Positions 59,767-64,000 of a stretch of 64,000 bases of DNA are shown piece after piece (position 1 is the first letter of the stretch; every line of letters starts with the position of its first letter). A program made the translations under genes and the position numbers. The stretch spans positions 62,001-126,000 of the forward strand of contig CAVKYH010000003.1 of the NCBI GenBank assembly GCA_963660485.1, written 5' to 3'. This DNA is from UBA6398 sp963660485. GTDB taxonomy: Bacteria > Bacteroidota > Bacteroidia > Bacteroidales > Bacteroidaceae. The notes beneath the pieces are model-generated. The model was not told where the DNA came from. It worked only from the letters and a program-made list of their open reading frames with translations, and ran no database searches.

Positions 59767-61110
59767 ATGACCAAAAGCAACGACACATTCTTTTCCGACA
59801 AAGCGCTGCTGCTATTGTTTCTGCCGATAGCGGGAGAACTTGCGTTGCATTACAGCGTAGGAATTTTCGACTCCATGATGGTTTCGAGCGTAGGCGAGGC
59901 CGCGGTGTCGGGAGTGTCGTTGATGGACTTCGTAATTTCGTTTTTCAACAGTCTGCTCACGGCTTTGGCAGTAGGAGGAGGCGTTGTAATGGGGCAACAT
60001 TTCGGAAATTCGCAAAAAGAAGAGAGTTCTGGTATAGCTGTGCAGTCTGTTTTGTTGCTTGCCATGGCTGGAATCATTCTTTCTGCCATAATCTACGCCC
60101 TGCAACCGTTCATCATTAACCGCCTCTTTGGCGAACTGGCTCCTGAAGTGCGCCGCCATGCTGCAGAATACTTCAACATTATTGCTGCATCGCTTCCTTT
60201 CCTCGGTATATACAGTGCGGCAGCGGCGGCATACCGCGCCTACGGCAACACCACCCTTCCGCTCAGAATCATGATTATTGCAAACGTGCTCAATGTTGCC
60301 GGAAATGCGATAACAATCTATCTGCTCGATATGGAAACGCGCGGCGTGGCGCTCACCACGCTCGGCGCGCGCATCTTTGCAGCTGTCGTAATTACCGTAA
60401 TGCTTCTGCGCAAGTTGGTAAACAACGGCAATTTGCTACGATACCACCTGCATTTTCCCACAATCCGCAAAATCATACGCTTGGGCGTTCCTTATTGTTT
60501 CGAAAACGGAATGTTTTATCTCGGGCGTGTGCTTGTACTTATAATGGTGGCTTCTTTCGGCACAGCGTCCATTGCCGCCAATGCCGTAACCCAAGCTATC
60601 GTGCTGTTCCAGGTTCTCCCCGGAATGGCAGCCGTTACAGGAATCACCGTAGTAGTATCACGGTGTGTAGGAGCTGCGGAATTCCGAAGGGCAGAATACT
60701 ACAACCACCGCATTGTATGCGGCATATATATTTTTCATCTCGTAAGTTGTGCGGTGGTAATCATTCTCATGCCGCTGATAATGCACCTGTACAATCTTTC
60801 GGCCGAAGCCACGGTTCTCACAAGGCAGCTCGTGTTGCTTCACGCCGGTTTCACAGTCATGATATGGCCCGTGAGCTATGCTATTCCCGCCACATTCCGT
60901 GCGGCAGGCGACACACGCTTTCCTATGTATGTGAGCGTAACGTGCATGCTGCTTTGCCGCGTAGGGTTCTCGTATATTCTCGGCATTACAATGGGCTTGG
61001 GTGTGCTTGGAATCTGGCTTGGAATGTTCGGCGACTGGATTGTAAAAGGCGTTATCTTCATCTTGCGCTACCGAAGTCGCAAATGGCAGAAATTCCGCCT
61101 TGTAGAATAG
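59767..61110 (+). CDS. MATE family efflux transporter
   Basis: This 447-residue inner-membrane protein has twelve hydrophobic segments in two halves. The MATE pattern appears as LPIAGELALHYSVGIFDSMMV in the first helix, GGGVVMGQHFGN for loop 2 and AANAVTQAIVLFQVLPGMA in the second half. Substrates of such sodium- or proton-coupled exporters range from drugs to metabolites and cannot be named here. A TTG at 59728 would extend the frame into the terminator; ATG at 59767 gives the natural start. The next gene follows 49 bases later. Confidence 0.9.
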   Translation: MTKSNDTFFSDKALLLLFLPIAGELALHYSVGIFDSMMVSSVGEAAVSGVSLMDFVISFFNSLLTALAVGGGVVMGQHFGNSQKEESSGIAVQSVLLLAMAGIILSAIIYALQPFIINRLFGELAPEVRRHAAEYFNIIAASLPFLGIYSAAAAAYRAYGNTTLPLRIMIIANVLNVAGNAITIYLLDMETRGVALTTLGARIFAAVVITVMLLRKLVNNGNLLRYHLHFPTIRKIIRLGVPYCFENGMFYLGRVLVLIMVASFGTASIAANAVTQAIVLFQVLPGMAAVTGITVVVSRCVGAAEFRRAEYYNHRIVCGIYIFHLVSCAVVIILMPLIMHLYNLSAEATVLTRQLVLLHAGFTVMIWPVSYAIPATFRAAGDTRFPMYVSVTCMLLCRVGFSYILGITMGLGVLGIWLGMFGDWIVKGVIFILRYRSRKWQKFRLVE

Positions 61111-61159
61111 CGCCGACAACCGATTCCTAATTTTCAGAAACAAACTTAATCCAGTTACG

Positions 61160-62272
61160 ATGCCTTCTAAAAAATCTGCCGCCCCTTCAAAACGCGCACT
61201 CAATATAATATGTCTCGTGGCATGTGCCGCATTAATGGCACTGATAGCCGTAGGGCGTTCCCAAAATACGGCAAACAAAAACGCCTTGAACGACAGCGCG
61301 CCTACAATGGCGCAGAAAGACTCCACGCTAACCGTTATGCCCGACGGCACTATCGTTATAAATACCTCCGAAATAGGCCAAGACTACCACGGATACGGAG
61401 GAAAAGTGCCATTGAAAGTATATTTCAAAAACGGCAGGGTAGATCATGTAGAGGCTTTGCCCAACAACGAAACGTCCGACTTCTTCAACGTTGTGTTGAA
61501 AAGCGGTCTGCTCGAAGCGTGGAACGGCAAAACGCCAAGCGAAGCGCTTGCCCTACAAACCGACGGCATAAGCGGAGCAACATACTCCTCGCGCGGCGTA
61601 ACGGGAAACATGAACGCGGCGCTTGCCTATGCTGCCCGACATATCACTCAGGATGCCGACGGCACGATGACCGTTGCCACTCCCATCGACTACCGTCTGA
61701 TAGCCGCAATAGCCGTTGCACTTCTCGCGGCATTGCTTCCGCTCTTTATCCGCAGCCGCAAATACCGCCTGGTGCAGCAAGTGCTCAATGTGGGCGTGCT
61801 TGGTTTTTGGAGCGGCACGTTTCTCTGCCACGCCAGCCTGCTTTCGCTTTTTTCCGCAGGCGCAAGTCTTGTCGTGATACCCGCTATCATCATGGCTATC
61901 ACGGCTTTTGTCTACCCTCTGTTTGGAAAGAAAAACTACTACTGCAACAATATTTGTCCCTTCGGCTCATTGCAGGAACTCGCTTCCCATTGCAGCAAAC
62001 GCAAGTTGCGCATGCCGGCAAAACTTATCCGCACGCTCGAATGGCTGCGCCGCATAGTGTGGGCACTGCTCATGCTTATGCTTTGGAGCGAGACCTTTAC
62101 CGCATGGCTCGACTGGGAACTTTTTGCCGCATTCAGCCCCTCGGTTGCAGCAATCCCCGTTACAATCGCCGCCGCAGCGTTTATCGTGTTGTCGGCATTC
62201 GTTCCGCGCCCGTATTGTCGCTTTCTCTGCCCCACCGGCACACTCTTCAAAGCCGCCCAAGGCAAATGGTGA
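61160..62272 (+). CDS. FMN-binding and Fe-S membrane protein (NosR/RnfG-like)
   Basis: This 370-residue protein has an N-terminal helix (14-32) and a periplasmic FMN-binding domain (about 60-165), with DGISGATYSS at 135-144 (Thr141 the likely covalent flavin site). About five membrane helices follow. Two Fe-S motifs are present: CNNICPFGS (Cys262, Cys266) with Cys278, and CRFLCPTGT (Cys353, Cys357). This resembles NosR and related electron-transfer proteins but is shorter than NosR and has incomplete ferredoxin sets. The electron partner is not in the window. Repeat copy 12 begins 12 bases after the stop. Confidence 0.82.
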   Translation: MPSKKSAAPSKRALNIICLVACAALMALIAVGRSQNTANKNALNDSAPTMAQKDSTLTVMPDGTIVINTSEIGQDYHGYGGKVPLKVYFKNGRVDHVEALPNNETSDFFNVVLKSGLLEAWNGKTPSEALALQTDGISGATYSSRGVTGNMNAALAYAARHITQDADGTMTVATPIDYRLIAAIAVALLAALLPLFIRSRKYRLVQQVLNVGVLGFWSGTFLCHASLLSLFSAGASLVVIPAIIMAITAFVYPLFGKKNYYCNNICPFGSLQELASHCSKRKLRMPAKLIRTLEWLRRIVWALLMLMLWSETFTAWLDWELFAAFSPSVAAIPVTIAAAAFIVLSAFVPRPYCRFLCPTGTLFKAAQGKW

Positions 62273-62283
62273 GAAAACACAAC

Positions 62284-62370
62284 CGCATATCGCGGAAACT
62301 GCAAGGCATCTTGTTCAAACGAAATCAAATATTGTTCAAACGAAATGCCTTATCGTTCCGACGATTTGCG
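62284..62370. repeat. Mosaic intergenic repeat, copy 12 (divergent TTCAAAC type)
   Basis: GCATATCGCGGAAAC as left arm, GCAAGGCATCTTGTTCAAAC, then two direct TTGTTCAAACGAAAT-like units, and a TTTCGTTTGAAC-type inverse order. The outer GCAAGGCAT and ATGCCTT still pair. It is the most diverged member and ends one base before the metG -7 box. Confidence 0.7.
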
Positions 62371-62378
62371 TAACTTTG
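62371..62378 (+). promoter_or_regulatory. -7 box of metG
   Basis: TAACTTTG lies 26 bases before the metG ATG. The expected -33 region is inside repeat copy 12. Confidence 0.6.
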
Positions 62379-62404
62379 CACAATAATGCAAAATGTTTTC
62401 TGAA

Positions 62405-64000
62405 ATGGAACAAACAAATTTCAAGCGGACTCTCGTAACCGCCGCTCTTCCATACGCCAACGGTGGAGTGCATATAGGTCATTTGGCCGGCGTTTACGTT
62501 CCCGCCGATATATACGTGCGCTACATGCGTCTCAAAAAGCGCGACGTGCTTTTTGTATGCGGCAGCGATGAACACGGAGTGCCTATCACCCTACGCGCAA
62601 AGAAAGAAGGATGCACGCCGCAGGACGTGTGCGACCGCTTCCACAAGATAATCAAGGACTCATTTGCCGAGTTCGGAATTTCGTTTGACATATACTCACG
62701 CACAACCTCGGAAACCCACCGCAAAGTGGCTTCCGACTTTTTCCGCACCCTTTACGACAAAGGCAAATTCGTGGAAAAAGAAAGCGAGCAGTATTACGAC
62801 GAAGAAGCAAAGACTTTTCTCGCCGACAGATACATTACCGGCGAATGCCCGCACTGTCATTACGAAAAAGCCTATGGAGACCAATGCGAACATTGCGGCT
62901 CCACGCTCTCGCCCAACGAGCTTATCAATCCCCACAGCGCAGTGAGCGGCTCAAAACCCGTATTGAAAAAAACCAGCCATTGGTATCTGCCGCTCGACAA
63001 GTATCAGGATTGGCTCGAGAAATGGATTCTGCAAGACCACAAGGAATGGCGTTCAAACGTATACGGGCAATGCAAAAGCTGGCTCGACATGGGATTGCAA
63101 CCAAGAGCCGTAAGCCGCGATTTGGAATGGGGAATCCCGGTTCCGGTAGAGGGAGCCGAGGGAAAAGTGCTCTATGTTTGGTTTGACGCGCCCATAGGCT
63201 ATATTTCCAATACCAAAGAACTTTTGCCCGACAGTTGGGAAACTTGGTGGAAAGACCCTTCCACGCGCCTCATTCACTTTATCGGGAAAGACAACATCGT
63301 GTTCCATTGCATCGTGTTCCCCACAATGCTGAAGGCCGAGGGCAGTTATATTCTCCCCGACAATGTTCCGGCAAACGAATTCCTGAATCTTGAAGACGAC
63401 AAGATATCCACTTCGCGCAACTGGGCGGTTTGGCTCGACGAATACCTGAAAGATTTCCCCGGCAAGCAGGATGTTTTGCGCTATGTGCTCACTGCAAACG
63501 CTCCGGAAACCAAGGACAACAATTTCACATGGAAGGATTTTCAGGCGAGAAACAACAACGAGCTCGTGGCAGTGTATGGAAATTTCATCAACCGCGCCCT
63601 CGTGCTCACATGGAAGTATTACGACGGAAAGGCGCCCGCGCAAGGCACGCTCACCGACTATGACAAACAGACGATAGCCGAATTCACCACGGTGAAAGCC
63701 GATGTGGAACGCCTGCTCGACCACTTCCGCTTCCGCGATGCACAGAAAGAGGCTATGAACCTTGCAAGAATCGGAAACAAATACCTTGCCGACAGCGAGC
63801 CGTGGAAGTTGCAGAAAACCGACCCCGAAAGAGTGAAGACGATAATGAACATTTCGCTGCAACTTGCCGCTAACCTTGCAATTGCATTTGAGCCATTTCT
63901 CCCGTTCAGCAGCAAAAAATTGCGCGAGATGCTCAATATGCCGAATTTCAACTGGGACGATCTCGGCTCCACCTCACTTGTTGAAGAGGGGCACCAACTT
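62405..64000 (+). CDS. metG: Methionyl-tRNA synthetase (partial, 3' end outside window)
   Basis: The first 532 codons of a class I synthetase charging tRNA-Met; no stop occurs before the window edge. HIGH is in GGVHIGHLAG near residue 24, with SDEHGVPI next. A four-Cys zinc knuckle is in CPHCHYEKAYGDQCEHC. GKDNIVFHCIVFPTML lines the active site, and the KMSKS loop is present as KISTSRNW. Helical anticodon-binding sequence follows. In Bacteroidetes the full protein usually carries a C-terminal tRNA-binding domain, which cannot be seen here. It has its own -7 box. Confidence 0.97.
   Translation, partial: MEQTNFKRTLVTAALPYANGGVHIGHLAGVYVPADIYVRYMRLKKRDVLFVCGSDEHGVPITLRAKKEGCTPQDVCDRFHKIIKDSFAEFGISFDIYSRTTSETHRKVASDFFRTLYDKGKFVEKESEQYYDEEAKTFLADRYITGECPHCHYEKAYGDQCEHCGSTLSPNELINPHSAVSGSKPVLKKTSHWYLPLDKYQDWLEKWILQDHKEWRSNVYGQCKSWLDMGLQPRAVSRDLEWGIPVPVEGAEGKVLYVWFDAPIGYISNTKELLPDSWETWWKDPSTRLIHFIGKDNIVFHCIVFPTMLKAEGSYILPDNVPANEFLNLEDDKISTSRNWAVWLDEYLKDFPGKQDVLRYVLTANAPETKDNNFTWKDFQARNNNELVAVYGNFINRALVLTWKYYDGKAPAQGTLTDYDKQTIAEFTTVKADVERLLDHFRFRDAQKEAMNLARIGNKYLADSEPWKLQKTDPERVKTIMNISLQLAANLAIAFEPFLPFSSKKLREMLNMPNFNWDDLGSTSLVEEGHQL

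Noticed and set aside
61210..62373. A 387-codon frame overlapping the FMN-binding protein in another frame
   Set aside because: The product is Arg/Ser/His-rich and unstructured-looking, while the overlapped frame has FMN and Fe-S motifs.

Overview
The window looks like a 64 kb piece of a Bacteroidales chromosome, probably from a gut commensal. The evidence is two SusC/SusD outer-membrane pairs, fasciclin (FAS1) lipoproteins, a SecD-SecF fusion, a GlsA/GlsB-type glycine-lipid pair, the trp order E-G-D-C-F-A, and many Bacteroidetes-type -7 boxes (TAnnTTTG, often TAACTTTG) upstream of genes. Shine-Dalgarno sequences are weak or absent, as is usual in this group. The family cannot be fixed from sequence alone; Muribaculaceae, Bacteroidaceae and Prevotellaceae are all possible.

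Layout. 1-4.0 kb: the end of a tryptophan operon (trpE tail, trpG, trpD, trpC, trpF, trpA), tightly packed and ended by a terminator. 4.2-8.8 kb (minus strand): two tandem secreted alpha/beta-hydrolases, a NimA-like flavin protein, and the glsA-glsB acyltransferase pair. 8.9-10.7 kb (plus): aminopeptidase P. 10.9-20.6 kb (minus): M13 peptidase, ABC-F ATPase, SecDF, an EEP-fold phosphodiesterase and a rhomboid protease. 20.8-30 kb: housekeeping genes (HU, TypA, S15, SIMPL protein, tRNA-dihydrouridine synthase, SGNH esterase, DUF1080 protein, tRNA-Arg(CCG), AsnA).

30.1-49 kb (minus) is the accessory core. Two consecutive cassettes each read FAS1 lipoprotein, then SusC, then SusD. They have one strong promoter candidate far upstream and a stable hairpin between the cassettes. 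A third FAS1 lipoprotein has its own promoter 1.2 kb upstream. No glycoside hydrolase, protease, sigma/anti-sigma pair or hybrid sensor lies in the locus, so its ligand cannot be named. 49.1-50.5 kb is a small cassette (two paralogous small lipoproteins, one truncated, and a Gly-Ser-repeat peptide) bracketed by a 247-bp near-identical direct repeat. 50.5-64 kb: a YfhO membrane protein, AhcY, serine acetyltransferase, an RlmL-like rRNA methyltransferase, a DPP-IV-like peptidase, a MATE transporter, an FMN/Fe-S membrane protein, and the start of metG, which runs off the window.

The most unusual non-coding signal is a family of about 12 intergenic palindromic repeats. They occur between genes only and are built from a small set of interchangeable half-sites joined at an AATTTAAATT-like centre and flanked by AAAAAC/GTTTTT arms. 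One copy joins two different half-sites, which suggests exchange at the centre. A second intergenic motif, TGC(G/A)TGG-type units spaced 20-21 bp, occurs near two of these repeats. All functional statements rest on motif reading by eye; no database search was run.
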